Source: Gammaproteobacteria bacterium RIFCSPHIGHO2_02_FULL_42_13
GTDB lineage: Bacteria; Pseudomonadota; Gammaproteobacteria; UBA12402
Direction of reading: 5' to 3'
Assembly (NCBI GenBank): GCA_001801405.1
Contig: MGXQ01000051.1
Span: 9,420-32,632 of the forward strand
Length of the DNA: 23,213 nt
Shown: positions 8,396 to 15,714 of the stretch, piece by piece
Numbering within the stretch: the first letter of the stretch is position 1
Layout: every line of letters begins with the position of its first letter
Position numbers and translations under genes: made by a program
Notes under the pieces: model-generated
What the model was told of the DNA's origin: nothing
Seen by the model: the letters and a program-made list of their open reading frames with translations, nothing else
Database searches by the model: none

Positions 8396-8868
8396 ATATA
8401 CCGAACTGTTCAATCTGTCAGATGATTAATGAAAAAGATAATGTAGATTCACCCGTTGTTTATTGCGATCAACAAGTCGTGCTTTGGCAAAACATGGACG
8501 TTCACATCCCGGGTTATTTTATTATTGCACCGAGGGAACATATCATCGATTATTCCAAGCTTAGCCATTCAATCGTGCTTCAGTTATTTCGCATCACACA
8601 AAAAACGCTTATCATCTTACAGCAAAAATATGCGATCAACAAAGTATATCAATGTTGTTTCAGCGAACTAACCCCTCACCTTCATACCCATTTGTTTCCA
8701 CGCTATGAGTGGATGAAAACACTCAACGCAATAAATGTGAGTGGTGCTATCGATGCACCAACGCTGTTTTCTTTTGTCCGCGAGCACTATGCCACACATG
8801 GTAATAATGAAAAAAAAGCGGCTTTATTACGTTTTGTTACCGATTTTAAACAACAGTCGCTTTCATAA
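8392..8868 (+). CDS. HIT family protein
   Basis: The 158-residue protein has the HIT signature HLHTHLFPRY (catalytic histidines at about 96-100), preceded by PGYFIIAPREHI near 40-51, which is the conserved substrate-binding strand. An N-terminal CSIC pair lies where many HIT proteins have a Cys-x-x-Cys. HIT proteins are nucleotide hydrolases or transferases acting on alpha-phosphates of adenylated substrates; the substrate here cannot be predicted. The start overlaps the preceding stop as ATGA, implying coupled translation. The 3' end overlaps the convergent ppiB gene by 23 bp. Confidence 0.85.
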   Translation: MNIPNCSICQMINEKDNVDSPVVYCDQQVVLWQNMDVHIPGYFIIAPREHIIDYSKLSHSIVLQLFRITQKTLIILQQKYAINKVYQCCFSELTPHLHTHLFPRYEWMKTLNAINVSGAIDAPTLFSFVREHYATHGNNEKKAALLRFVTDFKQQSLS

Positions 8869-9337
8869 TAATAACATCATCCACAGGTACATTTTGATGT
8901 CCGTTGCGCGAAGTTGTTGGAACCGCTTTGATTTTATCAACGACGTCCATCCCTTTAACAACATGGCCAAACACACAATAGCCCCAATTGTCTGGCGTTT
9001 TACCTACATGATTTAAAAATTTATTATCGGCGACATTAATAAAAAACTGAGCTGTCGCAGAATGAGGATCATTGGTGCGCGCCATGGCAAGCGCACCAAT
9101 TTTGTTTGCGCCGCCTTTATTGGCTTCATTGTCGATGGGTTCGCGCGTTATCTTCTGTTTCATGCCACATTCAAAACCACCGCCTTGAATCATAAAACCA
9201 TTCATCACACGATGAAAAATCGTGCCGTCATAAAAACCTGATTTAACATACCGCTCAAAATTTTCAGCGGTCTTGGGTGTGTTTTTATGATCTAATTCAA
9301 TTTCAATATCACCATAAGTGGTTACTAATTTAATCAT
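8846..9337 (-). CDS. ppiB: Cyclophilin-type peptidyl-prolyl cis-trans isomerase B
   Basis: The 163-residue protein is a full-length cytoplasmic cyclophilin with no signal peptide. It carries FHRVMNGFMIQGGGFE, the catalytic Arg region, then LAMARTNDPHSATAQFFINV and WGYCVFGHVVKGMDVVDKI, close to E. coli PpiB along its length. It catalyses prolyl-peptide bond isomerisation during protein folding. The start ATG has AGGAAG seven bases upstream. It lies 10 bp behind the methyltransferase gene, so the two are probably one transcript. Its 3' end overlaps the convergent HIT gene. Confidence 0.96.
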   Translation of the reverse strand: MIKLVTTYGDIEIELDHKNTPKTAENFERYVKSGFYDGTIFHRVMNGFMIQGGGFECGMKQKITREPIDNEANKGGANKIGALAMARTNDPHSATAQFFINVADNKFLNHVGKTPDNWGYCVFGHVVKGMDVVDKIKAVPTTSRNGHQNVPVDDVIIMKATVV

Positions 9338-9347
9338 TTTCTACTTC

Positions 9348-10145
9348 CTATTTAAGGGTTAATAAATCTTCTAATGCCGGCGAGAAATTAAACAACTCAA
9401 CTAATTGTTTGTATTGCGTCATCGCCGTTTCTGTTTCGTATTTTTTTGCGGTGCCTTTTATCCCTCTCAGCATAATGTTTTTGGGTGTGTGCTCGGCAGC
9501 CACAAATTCAAATATATCAACACCATATCCCAAATGTTCAAGCAATAACGCACGCATGCTATCACCAATCATATCAACGAGTCGCTCTTTATAAGGCTGA
9601 AAGCGTGAAATGCTTTTTAATGGATGCTGGCTCATGTTTTTTCGATTACGATGTTGACAACAGGAAACCGAAAAAATATATCGCGCATCCAATGCAACAC
9701 CCTGCGCAATCATTTGATCGGTCGCGGTGTTACAGGCGTGCAGCGAATAAACGATGTCAACATCAACATCTATTTTAAATTCACCAACGGTCGACGCAAA
9801 AAAATGCATTTGATCGAACTTAAGTTCTTTTGCCGTTTTATTACATTTATCAATTAGATCGGGATTATTATCAATGCCGATAATCTTCACATTTCGGTTT
9901 AAAATCGTTTTGCAATATTCATATAAAATAAAGGATAAATAACTTTTGCCACAGCCACAATCTACCATCACAACCGGGCGCTTCGTGCTTAATTTTTTTA
10001 GAGCTGATTCGATTTGGTTGATATAGGCAAACACCTGTTCATGCTTGCGTACACGCTGCTGATAGAACTTCCCTTTTGGGCTGTAAAGCCCAATTTCTTG
10101 GAATAGCGTTTTTAGATTTGTTGGATCAAAATCAATCGGTGTCAT
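9348..10145 (-). CDS. Class I SAM-dependent methyltransferase (Methyltransf_32-like)
   Basis: The chosen start, ATG at 10145, has GGTGAG five bases upstream and gives 265 residues. An in-frame ATG at 10178 lacks a binding site and overlaps a palindrome. Motif I is VDCGCGKSYL (61-70), followed by the acidic strand IIGIDNNPDL, then IVYSLHACNTATD (132-143) and the CCQHR motif (162-166). The combination of LHACNTATD and CCQHR recalls the Methyltransf_32 family (GSTCD/METTL25-like). The substrate is unknown, possibly RNA. It is probably co-transcribed with ppiB. An inverted repeat lies between it and the divergent nucleosidase gene. Confidence 0.85.
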   Translation of the reverse strand: MTPIDFDPTNLKTLFQEIGLYSPKGKFYQQRVRKHEQVFAYINQIESALKKLSTKRPVVMVDCGCGKSYLSFILYEYCKTILNRNVKIIGIDNNPDLIDKCNKTAKELKFDQMHFFASTVGEFKIDVDVDIVYSLHACNTATDQMIAQGVALDARYIFSVSCCQHRNRKNMSQHPLKSISRFQPYKERLVDMIGDSMRALLLEHLGYGVDIFEFVAAEHTPKNIMLRGIKGTAKKYETETAMTQYKQLVELFNFSPALEDLLTLK

Positions 10146-10171
10146 TATCTCACCATCATAAATCATAAAGA

Positions 10172-10196
10172 GATGCAATATACAATTTATTGCATC
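10172..10196. promoter_or_regulatory. Perfect 9-bp inverted repeat in a divergent promoter region
   Basis: GATGCAATA (10172-10180) and TATTGCATC (10188-10196) flank a 7-nt spacer midway between the methyltransferase and nucleosidase genes. Its size and symmetry suit a dimeric repressor controlling one or both directions. Confidence 0.45.
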
Positions 10197-10257
10197 AGTA
10201 TGCTATAGAATTTACCGTCAATATCGATTAGAATGCCCGTTCTATAGGACAACTCTC

Positions 10258-10968
10258 ATGCCAAAAATCGTTATTTTATCCTCTGCGTTACAAGAAATAA
10301 TGCCCTTTTATCGACATATTGCTGATTTAAAAATAGGAAACAAGAAACATATCGAATTTCAGCAAGGTCGCTTTAAAGCACATGAGATTATTTTAATAAT
10401 AACCGGTGTTGGCATGGTAAATTCTGCCACAATCAGCGCATTGGTCATTGAATGGTTTCAGCCTGATTTGTTGATTTTTTGTGGCCTTGCAGGCGGCGTA
10501 TCCGCCAATGTTAAAATGGGTGATGTTGTCATTGCGACGGAAGCAGCCGAACCCGAATTTTTGACAATATATTCAAAATTTGTCGACACCCCTTTTGAAC
10601 ATACATTGATTCACCCACATCATCAGATGATGCAACCAGAATGGTTTCCCTCAACCTCATTTCCGGATATATCAAAATCACATGATGAATATGATGTGCA
10701 TATGGGGCGTATTGTGAGCAGCGATCAATTCCCCGCCCCAAAAGAGGAATATTCTCTATTGTTTCGTGAACATGTTTTAGCGATCGATATGGAAACGGCA
10801 GCCATGTATCAAGTGGGCTGGATTACCAAGGTGCCCACTTTAGCCGTAAGAGGTATTTCTAATTGTTTATTGAAAGATGGTAGCGATCCAAAAATGTCGG
10901 AGGCCAATGTTAATGAAGCGCCTCAGCGAGCAACAGATGTTTGTTTGGATTTAATAGAACAATTCTAA
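10258..10968 (+). CDS. 5'-methylthioadenosine/S-adenosylhomocysteine nucleosidase family protein
   Basis: The 236-residue protein has the nucleoside phosphorylase/hydrolase fold. It aligns by eye with E. coli MTA/SAH nucleosidase: E13 matches Glu12, GVGMVNSA is followed by CGLAGGVSANVKMGDVVIATEA, and IDMETAAMYQV contains E179, matching the ribose-binding Glu174. The catalytic acid Asp197 of RAISD is replaced by Asn202 in RGISN. Asn at this position is typical of enzymes acting on 6-oxopurines, such as trimeric PNP and, as I recall, futalosine hydrolase. The substrate may therefore differ from MTA/SAH. AGGA nine bases before the ATG supports the start. Confidence 0.85.
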   Translation: MPKIVILSSALQEIMPFYRHIADLKIGNKKHIEFQQGRFKAHEIILIITGVGMVNSATISALVIEWFQPDLLIFCGLAGGVSANVKMGDVVIATEAAEPEFLTIYSKFVDTPFEHTLIHPHHQMMQPEWFPSTSFPDISKSHDEYDVHMGRIVSSDQFPAPKEEYSLLFREHVLAIDMETAAMYQVGWITKVPTLAVRGISNCLLKDGSDPKMSEANVNEAPQRATDVCLDLIEQF

Positions 10969-10975
10969 AAAAGAT

Positions 10976-11194
10976 TTATTGCAACAAAGCCGCATTACAG
11001 AATATGTCTTCAATGCAATCCTTTACACTAAAGCACGTATTTTCTGCATGAATCAATGAGATAATTTCTTGAAGCGACGCTGAAACAGGCACTTCAAATA
11101 ATTTACTCTTATCTGGAATATTTCGGTGTAAAGGACGCCTCGAGTGGATATCATAACGTCCATCTGGATGAATGAGCAGGTAAAAAGTTTTCAT
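10976..11194 (-). CDS. Small hypothetical protein
   Basis: The 72-residue product starts at the ATG at 11194, with AAAGGG about nine bases upstream; an in-frame start at 11221 has no such site. It begins MKTFYLLIHPDGRYDIHSRR and contains a short helix-rich part (SLQEIISLIHAEN) and three cysteines. No family is recognised and no membrane segment is visible. The ribosome-binding site and the fit between neighbours (8 bp from the convergent nucleosidase stop) favour a real gene. Confidence 0.55.
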   Translation of the reverse strand: MKTFYLLIHPDGRYDIHSRRPLHRNIPDKSKLFEVPVSASLQEIISLIHAENTCFSVKDCIEDIFCNAALLQ

Positions 11195-11300
11195 ATTATT
11201 TACCCTTTCTAAATTTAACACCTCATACTTTGAGTATATATTTTTTACAAAAAATGTGAATACTGTAGAAAATACGGTAAGGGTCTGTCACAAACAAGCC

Positions 11301-11460
11301 GCAGCTCAGAGCTGCCAACAAGAGGTATCCTGAGATACTTGCCACGCCTGGCTTGCAGCAGCTCAGAGCTAGGTGGATTACAAACGATAAGATATGGCTT
11401 ACATTTTTGCTCTGAGCTGCTGTAATATAGGCGTGGCGTGGGTTTGAGCAGCTCAGAGCT
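11301..11460. repeat. Cluster of four GCAGCTC-A-GAGCTGC palindromic repeats
   Basis: A perfect odd palindrome GCAGCTC-A-GAGCTGC lies at 11301-11315. Thirteen-base copies GCAGCTCAGAGCT follow at 11358-11370 and 11448-11460, and an inverted copy GCTCTGAGCTGC at 11409-11420. The segments 11341-11369 and 11409-11437 are inverted copies of each other over 29 bp (4 mismatches) around a 39-nt loop. The element fills the space before the LuxR-type regulator gene. It may be a small non-autonomous mobile element or an operator cluster. Confidence 0.75.
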
Positions 11461-11520
11461 ACAAACGCGAGTTCCGGATAAATGAGGGACGTTGGCTCGC
11501 ATTTTTTTGTTGAACAAAAA

Positions 11521-11549
11521 TTGATATTTTAATCCGATTGTGCTACTAT
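11521..11549 (+). promoter_or_regulatory. Sigma70-type promoter of the PAS-LuxR gene
   Basis: TTGATA (11521-11526), a 17-nt spacer, then TACTAT (11544-11549). Transcription would start near 11556, which rules out the in-frame TTG at 11538 as the start codon. Confidence 0.65.
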
Positions 11550-11570
11550 TTTTTCTTTGAGCTTTCGCCT

Positions 11571-12239
11571 ATGGATCTAGTTGATCGCCTCACAGGTATG
11601 ATTTCTGAAAAAGATGAGGACTCCGTTGTAACCTGCTGTAATGAGATTTTTTTGAAATATGCTGGTGTAAAATCTTTTGATGATATTTTGGGTCATACTG
11701 ATTACGATTTTCCTTGGCAAAACTTTGCAGATGTCTATCGCGCACACGAAAAAGATGCCCTGATCGGAAATAACTATAGCACCTTCTACCCGGTTAAGGA
11801 TTGTCATGGAAACAATAGATTATTCATGCACACAAAAGTGCAAAAACTTAGTCCCGACGGTAAAATACTCGGTGTTAAATGTCATGCGACTGAAATTTTA
11901 AATCCGCAAACTGCCAATTTGATTCAAGTATTATCAAATTACGCCCCTAAAAAACAAAAATCGTTTTCAATCGGCAAAAAATTTAAAAATTTAACATTAC
12001 CGCCGCAACAACAAGAGGTCTTGTTTTTCTTGCTCCGCGGAAAAACGTCAAAACAAATCGCCAAAATCATGCAGCTCTCCCCGAGAACAATTGAATTTTA
12101 TATGCTGATTTTAAAAGAAAAATTTAACTGCCAGACCAAACAAGCATTAATCGAACGCGCCATAGATCAAGGCTTTATAGAAATGATTCCAGAATATAAA
12201 ATCGCAAAATATTTATTGGAACAATTAAAAACGCAGTAA
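11571..12239 (+). CDS. PAS-LuxR type transcription regulator
   Basis: The 222-residue product starts at the ATG at 11571, only about 15 nt after the predicted transcription start. The Shine-Dalgarno is weak. Residues about 8-112 form a PAS-like sensor (NEIFLKYAGV, ILGHTDYDFPW, then LFMHTKVQKLSPDGKILGV). Residues about 140-205 form a LuxR-type helix-turn-helix: LTLPPQQQEVLFFLLRGKTS, IAKIMQLSPRTIEFY and LKEKFNC. There is no receiver domain, so it probably senses a ligand or redox state directly. It is a single-gene unit behind a palindromic repeat cluster that might be its binding sites. Confidence 0.88.
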   Translation: MDLVDRLTGMISEKDEDSVVTCCNEIFLKYAGVKSFDDILGHTDYDFPWQNFADVYRAHEKDALIGNNYSTFYPVKDCHGNNRLFMHTKVQKLSPDGKILGVKCHATEILNPQTANLIQVLSNYAPKKQKSFSIGKKFKNLTLPPQQQEVLFFLLRGKTSKQIAKIMQLSPRTIEFYMLILKEKFNCQTKQALIERAIDQGFIEMIPEYKIAKYLLEQLKTQ

Positions 12240-12258
12240 AAAATATTTTCTTCATCAT

Positions 12259-12828
12259 TTACCAATTCTCCCCCAACAATTCAAAATGCGCTTGCGGATG
12301 GGCGCAAGCGGGACAGATTGCGGGTGCCTCTTTTCCTTCATGTAAATAACCACAATTGCGGCAACGCCAAATAACAATATTACCACGCTTAAAAACCTGG
12401 CCGTTTTCGATGTTATGCATTAAATCGATGTAACGCTTTTCATGCTGTTTCTCGGCGACGGCAATAGCTGTAAATGCGGCAGCAATTTCATTAAAGCCTT
12501 CTTTTTTAGCGGTTTTAGCAAAGTCCGGATACATTTCCGTATGCTCGTAATGCTCGCCTGCCGCGGCCGCTTTTAAGTTTTCCTCTGTTTTACCAATAAC
12601 GCCAGCTGGAAAGCTTGCGGTAATTTCAACCTCACCGCCTTTTAAAAATTTAAATAATCGTTTGGCATGCTCGCATTCTTGATTCGCTGTCTCCTCAAAA
12701 ATAGCAGCAATTTGCTCGTAACCTTCTTTTTTGGCTTGTTTCGCAAAATAGGTATATCGATTGCGCGCTTGTGATTCGCCTGCGAAAGCTTTTAATAGGT
12801 TTTTCTCGGTTTGTGTGTCTTTTAACAT
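12259..12828 (-). CDS. Rubrerythrin
   Basis: The 189-residue protein starts at the ATG at 12828, preceded by GAGGAG. A four-helix diiron domain carries the two expected carboxylate/histidine helices (EETANQECEHAKR and AIAVAEKQHEKRY) and YTYFAKQAKKEGYEQIA. A C-terminal rubredoxin-like domain follows with CRNCGY and CPACAHP. Rubrerythrins reduce hydrogen peroxide in the cytoplasm with electrons passed through the rubredoxin iron. The upstream in-frame extension to 12891 is basic, lacks a binding site and is not part of the family. It is divergent from fxsA. Confidence 0.95.
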   Translation of the reverse strand: MLKDTQTEKNLLKAFAGESQARNRYTYFAKQAKKEGYEQIAAIFEETANQECEHAKRLFKFLKGGEVEITASFPAGVIGKTEENLKAAAAGEHYEHTEMYPDFAKTAKKEGFNEIAAAFTAIAVAEKQHEKRYIDLMHNIENGQVFKRGNIVIWRCRNCGYLHEGKEAPAICPACAHPQAHFELLGENW

Positions 12829-12997
12829 ATGTCTCTGACTCCTCTCTTTCTGATTTCTCCGCTTGAAGCAAGAGTTTATCATGCGCTTCATAATTTACAT
12901 CAACTTTTTGTGAGGGCAAAAAATATGCCATATCTTCTCGCTTTACCCATAAAAAAGACATAAGATAACAGAAAATCATCGAACATTGGAGGCCATC

Positions 12998-13465
12998 ATG
13001 CTCTTTATTCAAACTCGAAACAAAGCAATCAAGTATTTTATCTATGCTTTACCCTTGATCGAAATCTTTTTATTCATTCTAGTGAGCGCGTGGATAGGCG
13101 TATTATGGACATTGCTCTTGATCGTTTTAACCACACTCCTGGGCTTTTTTCTGCTAAAAAAACAACAAGTTAGCATGCAACAATACATGCAGATGAGCAT
13201 GCAATTCGGCGGATCCTCTCCCTCGCCTATGTTTGATATGATGGGCAATTCAGTCACTATGATGGCGGGGTTTTTGCTCATCCTGCCTGGATTTGCAACA
13301 GATTTGATTGGATTATTGTGCTTAATTCCCTGGATACGTTCCAGGCTGCTAAAATCTATTTTTGGGATTAATAACATCCATCATGCTGCTAGCGCCAGCA
13401 ACGATCCACATACTTTTGACGGCGAATGTTGGCATGAACAAGATCAATTGCCCCCTAAAAAATAG
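12998..13465 (+). CDS. fxsA: FxsA family membrane protein
   Basis: The 155-residue protein starts at the ATG at 12998, with GGAGG five bases upstream; an earlier in-frame TTG at 12986 overlaps that site. Membrane segments lie at about 12-30 (FIYALPLIEIFLFILVSAWIG), 32-50 (WTLLLIVLTTLLGFFLL) and 85-110 (TMMAGFLLILPGFATDLIGLL). The LPGFxTDxxG motif is typical of the family. E. coli FxsA relieves F-plasmid exclusion of phage T7 when overproduced; its normal role is unclear. The C-terminus is short and hydrophilic. It converges on pldA with a 15-bp gap and no clear terminator. Confidence 0.88.
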   Translation: MLFIQTRNKAIKYFIYALPLIEIFLFILVSAWIGVLWTLLLIVLTTLLGFFLLKKQQVSMQQYMQMSMQFGGSSPSPMFDMMGNSVTMMAGFLLILPGFATDLIGLLCLIPWIRSRLLKSIFGINNIHHAASASNDPHTFDGECWHEQDQLPPKK

Positions 13466-13480
13466 AAATTTTGCCCGATT

Positions 13481-14656
13481 TCAAATCCAATTACTTAACG
13501 TAATGCCAAGACCCACTGCCTTGGTTGAATGATTATATTCTATTAAGCTTTGCCCATATCCGTCAAACAACTGAACATAACCATGTAAATAATCATGAAT
13601 CGGAAAACTAAAATCAAATTCATAGGCACCGCGTCGAAATAAGCTCGAAAAACCATTGCGCTCCGTAAATGAAGTCACTGTGTTTTTATATTTATAAGCA
13701 AATAGCATCTGACCATAACCCAAATATTTATCAATATCAGGATTATGTAAATCGCTCGAACGGGATTTAAAAATTAATATCCAAGGCCTAAGACTCACCA
13801 GCCAGCGTTGTCCCGAAAACATTAAATCAACATAAGCCCGATTCCAGCTTCTTTCCATCGTTCCGCCACGACCGTTTGATTGATGCACAATACCCGCATT
13901 AAACACCCAATTTTGCATAAAGCTTTTTGACCAAAATAATTCGGGTTCATAATTTGTTTCTCTAAACCATTGTGACTTCGCATAAAACTGCCAATATGAT
14001 AACTGCGTATAACCAATATAAAAAGAACCATATCTCAACATGTTATGCAGTAAAGGAAACTTCAAACTAAGCTGTGCCTTAAATTCAAGTTGATCAATTT
14101 TCTGATTATCCGGTGTCGTACCCGCATATACCGCACTATAAGGTGACGTGGTATGATAGCCTGGAAGAAGATAAGTTGGCTTATAAAACGTAATACTAAA
14201 TGGATTTGTAAACGCCGCATTCTCTTTATGAATACGCTCCGCCAACGCAGACGGTTTGTTTGTCGTCACTTCTGCTATTGCTTGCGTGACTTTACGTTGC
14301 ATTTGCGATGCGACATCGGTAGTTGTTGCAGCTATTTTTTTCTTCACCGCTGCTTGCTTTTGTGTTGTCATGACCGTTTTCTTTGGCTGACGCGCGTTGG
14401 CTGCAAGAACAGTTTGATCAATACTAAAGATTGAAGACAGCGGGGAAATGATATCAAGCTGAGGCTGTGCGTATAAAACACTGTTGCCAAGCAATATAGA
14501 TAGTATTATACATGCAGCTTCAACAACTCGGCCGCAAGAAACCGTAGCCCGTATGGAGCGAAGCGGAATACGGGAATATTCATTCTCCACAACTCGGCCG
14601 CAAGCAAGCGTAGCCCGTATGAAGCGAGGCGGAATACGGGAATATTTATTCTCCAT
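13481..14656 (-). CDS. pldA: Outer-membrane phospholipase A with repeat-encoded N-terminal extension
   Basis: The 391-residue protein has an OMPLA beta-barrel. The active-site block VHQSNGRGGTMERSWNR gives H258, S260 and N272 at the spacing of E. coli H142, S144 and N156. Other barrel motifs include FNAGIV, YLGYGQMLFAYKY and YGQSLIEYNHST. The enzyme hydrolyses acyl chains of phospholipids in the outer membrane and is activated by dimerisation and calcium. The ATG at 14656 has a near-perfect Shine-Dalgarno (AAGGAAGGAG). Residues 2-46 are encoded by two 66-bp palindromic repeats, and the signal-like segment AACIILSILLGNSVLYA follows at 47-63. No in-frame ATG lies between, so the extension is unavoidable. 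Residues about 75-150 form an unusual Lys/Ala/Thr-rich linker. Confidence 0.93.
   Translation of the reverse strand: MENKYSRIPPRFIRATLACGRVVENEYSRIPLRSIRATVSCGRVVEAACIILSILLGNSVLYAQPQLDIISPLSSIFSIDQTVLAANARQPKKTVMTTQKQAAVKKKIAATTTDVASQMQRKVTQAIAEVTTNKPSALAERIHKENAAFTNPFSITFYKPTYLLPGYHTTSPYSAVYAGTTPDNQKIDQLEFKAQLSLKFPLLHNMLRYGSFYIGYTQLSYWQFYAKSQWFRETNYEPELFWSKSFMQNWVFNAGIVHQSNGRGGTMERSWNRAYVDLMFSGQRWLVSLRPWILIFKSRSSDLHNPDIDKYLGYGQMLFAYKYKNTVTSFTERNGFSSLFRRGAYEFDFSFPIHDYLHGYVQLFDGYGQSLIEYNHSTKAVGLGITLSNWI
14523..14654. repeat. Two tandem 66-bp palindromic repeats inside pldA
   Basis: Copies begin at 14523 and 14589 (period 66 bp, 22 codons). Each contains CCCGTAT (14548, 14614) and ATACGGG (14568, 14634), which form a stem. 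In pldA each encodes YSRIPxRxIRATxxCGRVVE, and the copies sit directly behind the start codon without breaking the frame. Confidence 0.85.
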
Positions 14657-14701
14657 AATCTCCTTCCTTTAATTTCATACATTCTCCCCAGCTTTATTAT
14701 T

Positions 14702-14772
14702 CCCGTATTCCGCTTCGCTTCATACGGGCTACGAATCTTTTTAATCCCGTATTTCGCTTCGCTCCATACGGG
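14702..14772. repeat. Two further copies of the CCCGTAT..ATACGGG palindrome upstream of pldA
   Basis: Stems CCCGTAT/ATACGGG lie at 14702-14728 and 14746-14772, with inner sequence TCCGCTTCGCTTC or close variants. They are inverted relative to the copies in pldA. They fill most of the gap between pldA and the ZIP transporter gene. A further degenerate fragment (ATCCCGTTACTACGCTTGC) follows near 14788. Confidence 0.8.
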
Positions 14773-14822
14773 CTAGGAATCCTACGAATCCCGTTACTAC
14801 GCTTGCTTAAATCATAACGGAA

Positions 14823-15584
14823 TTATATCCAAAATGCCACGATCGCCATCAAAACGAGGCCGAGGGCAAAAGCAGATACCTTTAAAAACACTGAGACTGT
14901 GTGGTCATTTTCATGTACATGCGAGCTGCTCGAATGAAAAGTAGCGATATAAATGAAGGTTCCCGCCGCAATCGCATCAAATACCCCAATGGCCATGTAG
15001 CCAGCAGTCTGGTGCAAAACATGGATAAGCTCAGCGCCTAAAAAGATCCCGAGTGGCGTAATCAATGAAAACAAGCACATTGCTTTTATGGTCACAACGC
15101 GGTTCATTTTGCTATGACGTAATTTTACGCCCAAGGCAAAAGCCTCCGCTGATTTATGTGAAATAATCGCAATAAAAATAACCAGCAAACTCGGCAGAGT
15201 CACTTCAACCCCTAAAGCCGTGCCCTCAACAAACGAATGTATGGACAAAACAATAATTAACAAATATACCATCCATGATTCATGGCTGGCGGGCGAAATT
15301 AATTTATAAGCCCCCTCCTCAATCACATACAAAACCAAAATCGTGAAAGCACAGATTGCAAAAGCAAGCGGGTAAGAACTTGTGCTGTGATTCAAATAAG
15401 ATTGTGCTTCGGGCAATAAATGAATTAAACCCACTCCCAAAAAAATACCACCGGAAAAGGTCTCCCCATAAAACAATAACCGTTGCGTTTTTTCATTAAT
15501 CCGAATAAGTAGCGGCGGCAAGCCTCCTTGTAAAGTTGCTGCTAAGACCACAAACGCAATTAATATTTTAATACCGATATACAA
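14823..15584 (-). CDS. ZIP family metal transporter
   Basis: The 253-residue inner-membrane protein has about eight hydrophobic segments. Metal-site helices carry the ZIP pattern: SIHSFVEGTALGVE (H116, E120) and ISHKSAEAFALGVKL (H143, E147), with GLIHLLPEA (H55) earlier. A His-containing loop (SSSSHVHENDH) lies before the last segment. ZIP proteins carry zinc, iron or manganese into the cytoplasm; the metal cannot be told here. The start is a TTG at 15584 with AAGGGGA upstream; the nearby ATG is in another frame and stops at once. It is divergent from the thi operon. Confidence 0.9.
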   Translation of the reverse strand: MYIGIKILIAFVVLAATLQGGLPPLLIRINEKTQRLLFYGETFSGGIFLGVGLIHLLPEAQSYLNHSTSSYPLAFAICAFTILVLYVIEEGAYKLISPASHESWMVYLLIIVLSIHSFVEGTALGVEVTLPSLLVIFIAIISHKSAEAFALGVKLRHSKMNRVVTIKAMCLFSLITPLGIFLGAELIHVLHQTAGYMAIGVFDAIAAGTFIYIATFHSSSSHVHENDHTVSVFLKVSAFALGLVLMAIVAFWI

Positions 15585-15595
15585 GCATATTCCCC

Positions 15596-15623
15596 TTGAT
15601 TTTTAGAGACAAACCCGTACAAT
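15596..15623 (+). promoter_or_regulatory. Sigma70-type promoter of the thi operon
   Basis: TTGATT (15596-15601), a 16-nt spacer, then TACAAT (15618-15623). This would start transcription near 15630, at the 5' edge of the riboswitch. Confidence 0.6.
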
Positions 15624-15629
15624 CATCCC

Positions 15630-15710
15630 ATGTCTAGGGGTGTTCCGCAATATGCGAAACTGAGAAATTTACCCTTTGAACCTGATCGGGACAATACCCG
15701 CGTAGGAAAT
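15630..15710 (+). ncRNA. TPP riboswitch (THI element)
   Basis: The conserved blocks appear in order: TCTAGGGGTG, CTGAGA, ACCCTTTGAACCTGAT, a CGGG/CCCG arm, and GCGTAGGAAA. A CGCA-ATA-TGCG hairpin forms the variable arm. The 3' conserved block contains AGGA (15704-15707), seven bases before the ATG at 15715. TPP binding would therefore hide the ribosome-binding site directly, and no intrinsic terminator lies between. It controls the following transporter operon. Confidence 0.95.
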
Positions 15711-15714
15711 GACG

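Noticed and set aside
11245..11517. Minus-strand 90-residue frame with repeated SSEL motifs
   Set aside because: Its repeats are simply the palindromic DNA copies read through; there is no good ribosome-binding site, so I treat it as repeat, not gene.
11538..11570. Upstream TTG start for the PAS-LuxR gene
   Set aside because: It lies between the -35 and -10 boxes, before the likely transcription start.
12695..13012. Minus-strand 105-residue frame across the rubrerythrin-fxsA gap
   Set aside because: It overlaps the well-supported rubrerythrin start in another frame and has no recognisable sequence.
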